Part shown: positions 53,952 through 62,336 of the stretch, one piece after another
Numbering within the stretch: the first letter of the stretch is position 1
How the letters are laid out: each line of letters opens with the position of its first letter
NCBI RefSeq assembly: GCF_023701485.1
Contig: NZ_JAMQBK010000083.1
Span: 1 to 64,000 of the forward strand
Length of the DNA: 64,000 nt
Direction: 5' to 3'
Origin: Aporhodopirellula aestuarii
GTDB taxonomy: Bacteria > Planctomycetota > Planctomycetia > Pirellulales > Pirellulaceae
Position numbers and translations under genes: made by a program
Notes under the pieces: model-generated
The model's database searches: none
What the model saw: the letters and a program-made list of their open reading frames with translations, nothing else
Told to the model about the DNA's origin: nothing

Positions 53952-55316
53952 CTAGACCAGCTTCGTTTTGCCCGGGATGGCATATCCTGGACTGGTGATT
54001 TCCGAAGTCGATGTCAGATTCTTCGGAAACAGATCCAGTTTGGATCGTTCGGTAACAAAGTTCCAATCGACTTGCTTGCCCGTGTACGCCGCCATACGTC
54101 CCATAACAGCGGTGAGCGAGCTTTCCGCCGTCTGCTTCAATTCGACGATTGGATTTCCTGATCGAATCGAATCGACCAAATCCTTGTGCTCTTGCTTATA
54201 AGCGTCGGCGATGCTGCCTTTGCACGACCACAATTCTTTACCCGAGCGATCGACGATACGTGAACCGGTGCTTCCCGCCCCGATATGCATGATGGCCTCG
54301 GTTCCATAAACGACATTGCCATTGTCGCCGGTCGCACCGGGAATTTGGCGGCAGGTGAATGAAAGGATGCGGTTGCCGGGATACTGGTAGTCGATCGACA
54401 TACTATCCCACATTTCGCTGTCATCGGGTCGGGTAAACCTTCCTCCGCAACCAAACGCAGACTCAGGCGGCGCGCCCATCACCCAGTTCATCGCGTCAAT
54501 ATTGTGAACCGCCTGTTCGGTGATTTGATCGCCCGAGAGCCAGATGAAGTGCATCCAGTTGTCGAGCTGGAAGTCGAGATCACTCATGCCGTCTTTGCGG
54601 ACTTTATGCCAAATCCCGTTGGAACAATATCGGCTTGTCGCGCTGACGATCTCGCCGATCGCACCTTCGCGAATCTTGTTGACCGCTTCGATGTAATTCG
54701 TTTGCCGACGGTACTGCGTTCCCGTCACGATTGCGGTCTTGTTGGCGACCGCTTTTTCATGAGCCGCCAGACACACGCGGTATCCCGCTGGATCCACACA
54801 CGTCGGCTTTTCGGCAAACACATGCTTGCCCGCCTCGACCGCCTCGGCGATATGATAGGGGCGGAATCCAGGCGAAGTCGTTAACAGAACGAGGTCAATT
54901 TCGGGGTCGTCCAACACTCGCTTGTAGGCGTCCAAACCGGCGTACATTTTGTCATCACGGATGGCAACCTTCTCTCGGTGCCGTTTTGAGATCAAGGTTC
55001 GCTTTTGCTCACACTTACTCATGTCGAGATCCGCGACCGCGACCAACTGAATGTTTTCGTTGATGGTCAACGTATCGTTTGCGGCACCGGTGCCTCTGCC
55101 CCCGCATCCCACCAACGCAATCCGCAATGGCTGATCATCCGAAGAACCAGCAGATGGCTCCGCTTGGCTGGCCGAAGCGTTGGTCGCCATCGCCCAACCG
55201 CCCACGACGGTCGCACTTGCAGCGAGTTGATCACGAAGAAAATCGCGTCGTGAGCTACCGGTTGCTACCGCTGGATCACCTGAAGGTTTCAGGCCATTGG
55301 TGTTGATATCGGTCAT
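53952..55316 (-). CDS. Gfo/Idh/MocA oxidoreductase with Tat signal
   Basis: The 454-residue protein has a Tat signal (SRRDFLRDQLAASATVVGGWAM) and so is probably folded with its cofactor and exported. The NAD(P)-binding Rossmann motif is IALVGCGGRGTGAAN, and the catalytic region has FAEKPTCVDPAGY (Lys in EKP). A further glycine-rich domain and ASP/Trp-rich motifs follow. Members oxidise sugars or sugar derivatives; the substrate is not readable. It lies after the AraC gene on the same strand (gap 212 bases), which may control it. Planctomycetes have many paralogues. Confidence 0.9.
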   Translation of the reverse strand: MTDINTNGLKPSGDPAVATGSSRRDFLRDQLAASATVVGGWAMATNASASQAEPSAGSSDDQPLRIALVGCGGRGTGAANDTLTINENIQLVAVADLDMSKCEQKRTLISKRHREKVAIRDDKMYAGLDAYKRVLDDPEIDLVLLTTSPGFRPYHIAEAVEAGKHVFAEKPTCVDPAGYRVCLAAHEKAVANKTAIVTGTQYRRQTNYIEAVNKIREGAIGEIVSATSRYCSNGIWHKVRKDGMSDLDFQLDNWMHFIWLSGDQITEQAVHNIDAMNWVMGAPPESAFGCGGRFTRPDDSEMWDSMSIDYQYPGNRILSFTCRQIPGATGDNGNVVYGTEAIMHIGAGSTGSRIVDRSGKELWSCKGSIADAYKQEHKDLVDSIRSGNPIVELKQTAESSLTAVMGRMAAYTGKQVDWNFVTERSKLDLFPKNLTSTSEITSPGYAIPGKTKLV

Positions 55317-55528
55317 TGTCGGTTCCTGTCAGTTGGGGTGGGTTCGACTGGTGGGGTGAAATGCGGTAGTCCGATCGCAACACTTGGTTGGCCGTGACGG
55401 CCGAATCGTTTGTGTTCGACGCACAGCTTCCGCATCGGGGACTTCAAGTCTAGCTTCGTCAACGTCGAGAAATCTCACTCGGTGATTGCAAAAGGTAGCA
55501 CTCCTTGTGCGCCAACCGGGTTCTCACG

Positions 55529-56407
55529 CTAGGCCGGCTCTCCGAACTTGGCATATTCGGCACGATACTCCCGTGGCGTGAGATCCCGCAGGGCACGGAA
55601 AGTTCGGTTGAAGTAAGAGGTGCTCGAGAATCCGGAATCGAAGCCGATTTGCAGAATACCCCGGTCCGTTTCGATCAATTGACGACAGGCGTAGCCGATG
55701 CGAAGTTCATTGATATAACTCGAGGGAGTGCGTCCGGTTGCCTGTTTGAAGAAGCGGCTGAAAGCAGACGCGTTCATGTAGAGCAAGTCAGCAAGTTCGC
55801 TGGCGGAAAATTCGGGGTCCGAAAAATTTTGTTGAATATGGTCACAAACGATACGAATTCTCGATTCGGCTTCCTGCGTCGCCGGCCCCGTGTATCCGCT
55901 CGACGCGAGTGGTTTTGACGCCGCTGATTGTGACAAGTCATGGAGGCAACTGAGCAAACTCAACAGACGCTCGCCGCCAGTCAACGAGATCATCGCATTC
56001 ATCCGCTTGCCGATGATGTGAGCTTCAGTGGCGGGAAACCACAGGCCACTCGACGCGTCGTCGAGCATCTGACGAACCTGTTTCATTTCGGCAACTTCAA
56101 AGAATTCAGTCCCCAAAAAATCAGGACGAAACTGCACCACCGTCGCCGCGTGCAAGTCATACTTCTTGTCACGAAACGCATCCGATGACCAGGTATGTGG
56201 AAGATTCGATCCCACCAACACAAGGTCATGATCCGAGTACTCGCCGATATGGTCGCCCACCAATCGAGAGCCCGACCCAGACTCGACGTAGGTCAATTCG
56301 ACCTCGGGATGACGGTGCCATTTCAACGGCGCCGTCAGCGTCGCGCGGTCGAAGCAACGGAACGATTGATCGGCGTCGGGAACCAGTTTTTCGAAAGAAG
56401 GTTTCAT
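55529..56407 (-). CDS. AraC-family transcriptional regulator
   Basis: The 292-residue protein has an N-terminal cupin sensor (HRHPEVELTYVESGSGSRLVGDHIGEY) and a C-terminal AraC-type double helix-turn-helix: FSASELADLLYMNASAFSRFFKQATGRTPSSYINELRIGYACRQLIETDRGILQIGFDSGFSSTSYFNRTFRALRDLTPREYR. It probably senses a sugar-like ligand and switches genes nearby, such as the oxidoreductase just downstream on the same strand. The ligand is unknown. The start is the ATG at 56407, with no Shine-Dalgarno. Confidence 0.92.
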   Translation of the reverse strand: MKPSFEKLVPDADQSFRCFDRATLTAPLKWHRHPEVELTYVESGSGSRLVGDHIGEYSDHDLVLVGSNLPHTWSSDAFRDKKYDLHAATVVQFRPDFLGTEFFEVAEMKQVRQMLDDASSGLWFPATEAHIIGKRMNAMISLTGGERLLSLLSCLHDLSQSAASKPLASSGYTGPATQEAESRIRIVCDHIQQNFSDPEFSASELADLLYMNASAFSRFFKQATGRTPSSYINELRIGYACRQLIETDRGILQIGFDSGFSSTSYFNRTFRALRDLTPREYRAEYAKFGEPA

Positions 56408-57044
56408 ACGTCAATTATGGCAACTCGCGAATGCGAAGTTTTCCGAATCGAATCGACGCCCTCTCACTTTCCAGAAAAAAACCTCCTCTTGGTGCCTAGC
56501 GTCCGTGTCCCCTGACAGTTCTTTGCCATTGAAGCACAGACGCTGCTCTCATCGGTCACACGAATGCGACACAGATTCCAATGTCCGCGCGTTCGCCGTG
56601 CGACTTCTGCGAGACAGTGCACGATCGATCGAGCCCCCGAATCGCCGGCCGGTTTCTCGTGTACCCCATCGAGCCGCGTCAAGAGAAATCAGCTGGCTCT
56701 TCCAAGACCGACAAGGAGTGGCACACTCTCTGCGCCGTACCTACCCCCCACCTTCGTGCATCGGCTCACACATCCCGTGACTTACGAAGTCTCAAACAGC
56801 TCCCAATTCAACAAACACTCGCTGCAAATCGAAACACCGGAAGTGCCCGCTCCCGTTGTGACGCACCGAAGGGATCGCAATCGGCCTCACCCCTGTCGCG
56901 CACAGAACGTGCCACGTTTTGCTGTTCTAGTGTTAGAGTTGGAACCGCCTTGCGTTCTAAACTCTTACCCATCCAGAACAACGCTTACGCAACCGTCACG
57001 CGTTCAAATTCGCAATCCATCCCCCACCTAGGAACCTTGGCCCC
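56408..57044. other. Divergent gene-free region between araC-type and nagB genes
   Basis: About 640 bases with only unconvincing frames on the plus strand (Ser/Arg/Pro-rich, no motif). It must carry promoters for the AraC gene (minus) and nagB (plus), and likely AraC binding sites, but I cannot name the boxes. Confidence 0.4.
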
Positions 57045-57833
57045 ATGCCAGTTGACCCGCTCTGCCCTGCCAAACGAGGTATCCCGTCCCAAGTTTTGAC
57101 GTCAGGATTGGAGGCTAGCCAAGCTGTCGCACGAGAGATCGCCGACCTGATTCGTCTGCGTGAGTCCGACGGGCAAACATGCGTTCTCGGATTGGCCACC
57201 GGGTCAACACCGCTGGACGTCTACGCCGAACTGATTCGCATGCACCGCGAAGAAGGCTTGTCCTTTAGGAACGTCGTCACGTTCAATCTCGACGAATACT
57301 ATCCGATGCAACCGACGGCGGCCCAAAGTTACGTTCGCTTTATGAACGAGCAACTATTCGATCACATCGACATCCCTGCCGAAAACGTTCACATCCCCGA
57401 TGGCACGATTTCGCTCGATGATGTCGCTGCTTACTGTGATGGTTACGAACAAAAAATCGCGGCCAGAGGAGGACTCGACCTTCAATTGCTCGGCATCGGT
57501 CGAGCCGGTCATATCGGATTCAATGAACCGGGTTCGACGCTCGACTCCCGCACTCGCTTGGTCACGCTCAATGACGTCACACGCGAGGATGCCGCAAGTG
57601 CGTATTCGGGAATTGAGAATGTGCCGCGGCAAGCGATCACGATGGGCGTTGGCACGATCATGCAAGCTCGACGAATCATCTTGCTGGCCTTCGGAAGCAG
57701 CAAAGCCAGCATCGTCGCTCGGGCAACCGAGGGCACAGTCAGCGAGTCCGTGCCGGCGACCTTCCTACATCACCACAGCAACGTGGAATTCTGGTTAGAC
57801 GAAACCTCCGCCGCACAATTAAGCCTCAGCTAG
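57045..57833 (+). CDS. nagB: Glucosamine-6-phosphate deaminase-like protein
   Basis: The 262-residue protein is NagB-like: LGLATGSTPLDVYAELI, FNLDEYYPM (catalytic Asp), and GIGRAGHIGFNEPGS. In E. coli NagB the last motif is VGVDGHIAFNEP; here the Asp just before GH is Ala, so one catalytic residue is replaced, while the His and Glu stay. Related proteins of Bacteroidetes with a GIGR-type motif are fused to a PIG-L deacetylase domain, which here is the next gene, 65 bases downstream. The reaction would be deamination of glucosamine-6-phosphate to fructose-6-phosphate, or on another amino sugar. It starts with ATG at 57045; AGGA is weak and distant. Confidence 0.8.
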   Translation: MPVDPLCPAKRGIPSQVLTSGLEASQAVAREIADLIRLRESDGQTCVLGLATGSTPLDVYAELIRMHREEGLSFRNVVTFNLDEYYPMQPTAAQSYVRFMNEQLFDHIDIPAENVHIPDGTISLDDVAAYCDGYEQKIAARGGLDLQLLGIGRAGHIGFNEPGSTLDSRTRLVTLNDVTREDAASAYSGIENVPRQAITMGVGTIMQARRIILLAFGSSKASIVARATEGTVSESVPATFLHHHSNVEFWLDETSAAQLSLS

Positions 57834-57898
57834 GGCATCGCAGACACGAGCGATCCCACGCATATCAATCACATACATTGCAGACAGGACACCGCAGC

Positions 57899-58702
57899 AT
57901 GGCAGACACCGCGCCCGACCCAATTCGCAAAGTCGTCTTGGCTTTCATGGCACATCCCGATGACGCCGAGATCGCTTGCGGCGGGACGCTGGCTCGACTC
58001 AGTCAGCTCGGCTGGGAAATTCACATCGCGACCGCAACCGCAGGGGACTGTGGGACGGCAACGCTCTCCCCTGAAGAGATCTCAGCAATCCGCATACGAG
58101 AATCCGTCAAAGCCGCGGAACTCATTGGCGCCACCTACCACTGTCTTCATGAGCCCGATGGACGTCTTGTTTGCGACCGTACGGCGCTGCAGAAAAGCAT
58201 CGATTTGTTTCGTGAGGTCGCGCCCTCCGTCGTGATTACGATGCCGATGTCTGACTACCATTCGGACCATGAAGTCACCGGCCAGCTCGGTCGCGCCGCG
58301 AGCTTCGTCTATGCCACGCCCAACGCATCTGACCGCCCACTCCTGCCAGGATCGATGGTTCCCTATCTCTACTACTGCGACGGCCACGGCGGCGTCGACC
58401 GATTGGGCGATCCGATCGAGCCAACGACGCGGATTGACATCTCGAAACAGTTCGAACTCAAGTCGCGAATGCTGGCATGCCATGAGAGCCAACGAAGCTG
58501 GCTAAGACAACACAACGGAATCGACGAGTACCTGATCGCCATGCGGGAATATTCATCGCGACGTGGTCAAGAAAGCGGGTTTGATTTTGGAGAAGTCTTT
58601 GTTCAGCACCGAGGACACGCCCACCCCGCATACGACATCCTTACCGAGCTATTACCACGATCGAATCCGAGACTCCAAAGCCGCAAATCGGCGACCGCCT
58701 AA
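57899..58702 (+). CDS. PIG-L family deacetylase
   Basis: The 267-residue protein belongs to the LmbE/PIG-L family, zinc-dependent de-N-acetylases of GlcNAc-type substrates. The metal motif is LAFMAHPDDAEIACGGTLARL, and the third ligand region is DYHSDHEVTGQLG. It should remove an acetyl group from a sugar amine; with the NagB-like gene before it, the two steps would be deacetylation and deamination. The Met at 57899 is chosen over a TTG at 57878. No signal peptide, so it is cytoplasmic. Confidence 0.88.
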   Translation: MADTAPDPIRKVVLAFMAHPDDAEIACGGTLARLSQLGWEIHIATATAGDCGTATLSPEEISAIRIRESVKAAELIGATYHCLHEPDGRLVCDRTALQKSIDLFREVAPSVVITMPMSDYHSDHEVTGQLGRAASFVYATPNASDRPLLPGSMVPYLYYCDGHGGVDRLGDPIEPTTRIDISKQFELKSRMLACHESQRSWLRQHNGIDEYLIAMREYSSRRGQESGFDFGEVFVQHRGHAHPAYDILTELLPRSNPRLQSRKSATA

Positions 58703-59117
58703 GATCACACATCCCAAAAGCACGCTTTCACCTGTGAAATAAAAGGAACAAACGCCAAAGAACTTTTGAACCAGTACACAGAGACGGAAAAACATCTAGA
58801 GCAATTTTGTAAACGACGTAGGTTCACTTCCCAACGGGCGGCCTCGTTTTCTGACCGGCTGGAACTGACCCTACGTGCGATCTCAATTTTGGAGATGCTC
58901 TAGCTGCTTTCTACCGTTGGCGTTTGACTCCGTTCGCGCGTTCCACACTCGGCTCTGAGAAGCGTCGCAAAACCCCCCGTCGCACGTGGCTGGGGCGTGA
59001 CGAATCGATGCCCCGATCAACGCGAGTTGATCAAGGCCTGCTCTGACACATGCTGTTTTTGACGACAGGAAAATCGTCCGCGCCGTTGCTCGCCCAGACC
59101 GCTGACCGGCGTTATCT
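58703..59117. other. Gene-free convergent region with a palindromic element
   Basis: About 415 bases between the convergent PIG-L gene and the second Gfo/Idh/MocA gene. No protein-like frame. A palindromic element fills 58796-58903 and is listed apart. The rest looks featureless. Confidence 0.45.
58796..58903. repeat. 108-base nested palindromic element, MITE-like
   Basis: The outer ends are perfect inverses (ctagagca at 58796-58803, tgctctag at 58896-58903). Inside them acgtagg (58816-58822) pairs with cctacgt (58870-58876), with further partial matches such as caattttg near both ends. This layout resembles a small non-autonomous mobile element or a dispersed repeat. No target duplication is visible. 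Confidence 0.6.
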
Positions 59118-60419
59118 TCAGCCGATCTCCCAACCTTTACGATACACGCTTTGGATCAGGTTTTGAGCGGCGGTGTTGCCGACGGTTTGCAGCGACTCGG
59201 CATCCCAATCGAAGCCGCCCGCCCGGTAGGCGACATTTCCCAGCAACACGGTTTCCGCCATCGGTCCGGAATAGCCGAAGTGACACGTTGCCGCTTCGCC
59301 GCCTTTGCAAGCGGAGATCCATTCGTTGTAGAAACCGGGTGAATCGGGAATGAACGGTTCAGGTGCCTTAAAGTCGGCAAATTTCTCTTCGGGATACAGT
59401 TTGCGATTACTAAAACCGCAAATCAAAACACCCTGATCCCCCACAAAGATTGTGTTTGCCCCCTTCAAATCAACGCCGTGTTTTTTAATCACGTCTTGCG
59501 GCGAACCGTGGTACCAATGCAGATCGACCGGTGAACCTTGATTGGTCTCGGCAAAGCGGTAGGTGACGTGCATCGATTTGGGCGTCCGCTCAGCATCCAC
59601 GTCTGGTCCCACCGCGTCGACTCGCACGGGGGTCTTCAATCCGAGAGCCCAGTAGGGGATGTCGAGAATATGGCATCCCCAATTCCCTGTTTCGCCCGTT
59701 CCATACTCCCACCAGAAACGCCATCCGTACGGACAAATGGTCGGATGATAGGGACGATACTTCGCCGGACCGACCCATAAGTCGTAATCGAGCGTGGCCG
59801 GAACATCGGGCGTGCCAGTGGGGATCGGTGGCATCCCACGTTCGCCACCAACCCAGCTGTGAACCTCAGTCACTTTGCCAATCGCGCCCGATTGAATTAG
59901 CTCAACGACACGATGCATGTTCGGGATCGCGTGACGTTGTGCACCGAGTTGCGTTGCTAATTTCTTCTCGCGTGCGAGATCACACAACGTGCGTGTTTCG
60001 TAAACCGTGTGCGCGAGTGGTTTTTCGAGATAGACGTGCAATCCCAACTGCATCGCCGTGTAGGCGGGATGAAAGTGCGTATGATCCGGCGTGCTGATCA
60101 CCACGGCATCGAGGCTGCTACCGATCTCGTCGAACATTTTGCGAAAGTCGGTGAACCGGCGTGCGTTCGGAAATCTCTGGAGCGATCCACTCGCTCTCTG
60201 TTCGTCCACGTCCACCATCGCGACCAAGTTCTGGCTTCGGACACCGCTCACGTTTGCCGCCCCGCGCCCCCCCACTCCGATGCAGGCGATATTTAGTTTT
60301 TCGTTGGGGCTGTCGGCGGCCGACGCGCGTCGGGGGGAGGTGCCATGGTAGAAAGCGACACTTGCCGACGCGGCGGCTGCGCCGCGAAGAATGTTACGAC
60401 GGGAAATCAGATGCGACAT
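59118..60419 (-). CDS. Gfo/Idh/MocA oxidoreductase with Tat signal, second copy
   Basis: The 433-residue protein has a Tat signal (LISRRNILRGAAAASASVAF), then the Rossmann motif NIACIGVGGRGAANV, the lysine motif in YLEKPLAHTVYE, and a substrate-domain part with WRFWWEYGTGETGNWGCHI (typical of Gfo/Idh/MocA exported proteins). It would oxidise a sugar or derivative outside the cytoplasm. The Met at 60419 begins the Tat signal; 15 upstream residues in frame do not. It is less than 50% similar by eye to the copy at 53952, so it is not a recent duplicate. No operon partner is evident. Confidence 0.9.
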   Translation of the reverse strand: MSHLISRRNILRGAAAASASVAFYHGTSPRRASAADSPNEKLNIACIGVGGRGAANVSGVRSQNLVAMVDVDEQRASGSLQRFPNARRFTDFRKMFDEIGSSLDAVVISTPDHTHFHPAYTAMQLGLHVYLEKPLAHTVYETRTLCDLAREKKLATQLGAQRHAIPNMHRVVELIQSGAIGKVTEVHSWVGGERGMPPIPTGTPDVPATLDYDLWVGPAKYRPYHPTICPYGWRFWWEYGTGETGNWGCHILDIPYWALGLKTPVRVDAVGPDVDAERTPKSMHVTYRFAETNQGSPVDLHWYHGSPQDVIKKHGVDLKGANTIFVGDQGVLICGFSNRKLYPEEKFADFKAPEPFIPDSPGFYNEWISACKGGEAATCHFGYSGPMAETVLLGNVAYRAGGFDWDAESLQTVGNTAAQNLIQSVYRKGWEIG

Positions 60420-60699
60420 GGTGGGCCTCGCTGAGGAATCGGTGGGAAATGGGCGGTCCCACATTGTAAGTGCTCACGTAGCGTCTCGTAATAGACGGAC
60501 CGCATTTGAGCTTCGACGACGGCGAAAAAACACCCCGACGCGGCTCGCAACTTTATTCTTCATTACCACTCACTGACAAAAAACTTTTTCACGACAGCCA
60601 TTCGTTCACGTTCGTTTCAGGTTCGGATGGCAGAATGCATTCGGAATCGCAGAAAACGCTGCGACACTGAACGCACAACCAAGTATCTGGGACGAAAAC

Positions 60700-61668
60700 A
60701 TGAAACTACAAGGAATCGGAACCGCAATTGTCCTTTTTCTCTTCTGCTCGATCAGCGCCCTCGCATGGAGTCAAATGGCGGAGACGCATCCTATTGGAGA
60801 TGAGAACGGTCGCGATCTAAACCGATACGAATGCAGCGATGGCGGGAGGCGTCCCGGTCCGCCGCCGGCCAACCATCCGTACACCAACGCTGACGATCAC
60901 GAACGCCCACCTCATCCGTTGCTCGAACTTTTCGACAACGATCACGACGGCGAACTATCGCGTGATGAAATCGAGGCAGCCACCCCGATGCTGCACGAGA
61001 TGGATAACAACCGCGATGGAAAGCTGACCCACGAGGAACTGCCGCGTCCCAAACACCCCGGCCCCAACGCCCCACCAAACGACCGTCCCCAAGGCAACCT
61101 CGCTCCTCCCCGCGAGAATAATAACAACACGGCTGACGCATCCCACAAGGAGATTGACATGAGCAAGCAACCAGTTGGCAAGGTCGTGATTGACCGAGGT
61201 TACAAAACGGACCCGCGAGATGGCGGCCGACCCGTTAAACTGATCGCGGCCGCCCTCGGCGTGGAAGACGATGTTTTTCGCCAAGCCTTCTCGAAGGTGC
61301 AACCTGCCCGCGGCGGTCACCCCACCCCGCAACGCGCACGTGCGAATAAGGAAGTGTTGATGAATGCACTCAAACCCCACGGCGTCACGAATGATCGGTT
61401 GGACGAAGTATCGAATTGGTATCGATATCGCCCCGAAAGCGGAGAACTTTGGCAACATCGCGAAGCGAGCGTCACTCCGGTAATTGAAAACGGAAAACTC
61501 TTGAGTGTCCGGGTCGACAATGGTGGAGCGGGATACATCTCCACACCACGCATCCGTGTCGCGGGATTCGAAGACGTGCAACTGAAGTGTGAACTTGAAT
61601 TCGGCGAAGACCTTGAAAGCAATGGACGCATCGCTTCGATTACGATTGAACAAGCAACGAACACCTAA
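60700..61668 (+). CDS. Secreted EF-hand protein
   Basis: The 322-residue protein has a signal peptide (GIGTAIVLFLFCSISALAWSQ). Two EF-hand loops follow near residues 87-120: DNDHDGELSRDE and DNNRDGKLTHEE, each with the expected acidic positions 1, 3, 5 and 12 (position 3 of the second is Asn). A Pro/Asn-rich linker leads to a C-terminal domain (about 155-320) that I do not recognise. It should bind calcium outside the cytoplasm. It is the first of three genes with a response regulator 14 bases downstream, so its expression is tied to that two-component system. Confidence 0.85.
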   Translation: MKLQGIGTAIVLFLFCSISALAWSQMAETHPIGDENGRDLNRYECSDGGRRPGPPPANHPYTNADDHERPPHPLLELFDNDHDGELSRDEIEAATPMLHEMDNNRDGKLTHEELPRPKHPGPNAPPNDRPQGNLAPPRENNNNTADASHKEIDMSKQPVGKVVIDRGYKTDPRDGGRPVKLIAAALGVEDDVFRQAFSKVQPARGGHPTPQRARANKEVLMNALKPHGVTNDRLDEVSNWYRYRPESGELWQHREASVTPVIENGKLLSVRVDNGGAGYISTPRIRVAGFEDVQLKCELEFGEDLESNGRIASITIEQATNT

Positions 61669-61682
61669 AAGGCAATCCGTCG

Positions 61683-62336
61683 ATGCGAGTATTGGTAGTC
61701 GAAGACGATCCCGATTTGCTCTTAGGCTTGACTCAGGCGTTGCGTGAGGAAGGCTATGCGGTCGACCACGCGAGTGAAGGCAACGAAGCACTCGCTCGAG
61801 CGATGGCATGGCCGTATGACGCGATCGTCTTGGACATCATGTTGCCCAATCTCAGCGGCAGGGAAATCCTACGGCAGTTGAGAACCAAACAATCGACACC
61901 CGTCTTGTTTTTGACAGCCCTCGACACGGTGGATGATCGTGTCTCGGGGCTCGACCTCGGAGCAGATGACTATCTCGTCAAACCGTTTGATCTTTCCGAG
62001 CTACTCGCGCGGTTGCGAGCAATCATCCGACGCAGTCACGAGGTGGCCGATCCCATCATTCGATTCGGTGACCTCGCCATTAACACAACCGCTAGGTTAG
62101 TGACGAAGGATAACGAGCCGATTGAGTTGACCGCTCGCGAGTACGCTTTGGTTGAGTTGTTAGCGATGAAACGCGGACGACTCGTTACACGCACGTTCAT
62201 CTACGACCATCTGTTCGACGAAAACCATGACTCGATGTCCAATCTGGTCGACGTGTATATCTCACGGATTCGTTCCAAACTCGGCAAAGATTTTGTAAAA
62301 ACGCGCCGAGGCGAAGGGTATCTCGTTGGCAATTAA
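61683..62336 (+). CDS. OmpR-family response regulator
   Basis: The 217-residue protein has a receiver domain (VLVVEDDPDLLLG, phospho-Asp at residue 51 in IVLDIMLP, conserved Lys in LVKPFDLSELLAR) and a winged-helix DNA-binding domain (IELTAREYALVELLAMKRGRLVTRTFIYDHL, VDVYISRIRSKLG, TRRGEGYLV). On phosphorylation by the sensor kinase, it should switch target genes. It lies 14 bases after the EF-hand gene and overlaps the kinase gene by 11 bases. Confidence 0.95.
   Translation: MRVLVVEDDPDLLLGLTQALREEGYAVDHASEGNEALARAMAWPYDAIVLDIMLPNLSGREILRQLRTKQSTPVLFLTALDTVDDRVSGLDLGADDYLVKPFDLSELLARLRAIIRRSHEVADPIIRFGDLAINTTARLVTKDNEPIELTAREYALVELLAMKRGRLVTRTFIYDHLFDENHDSMSNLVDVYISRIRSKLGKDFVKTRRGEGYLVGN

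Noticed and set aside
56564-57099. Plus-strand frames upstream of nagB
   Set aside because: They overlap the nagB start, are Ser/Arg/Pro-rich and show no motif.
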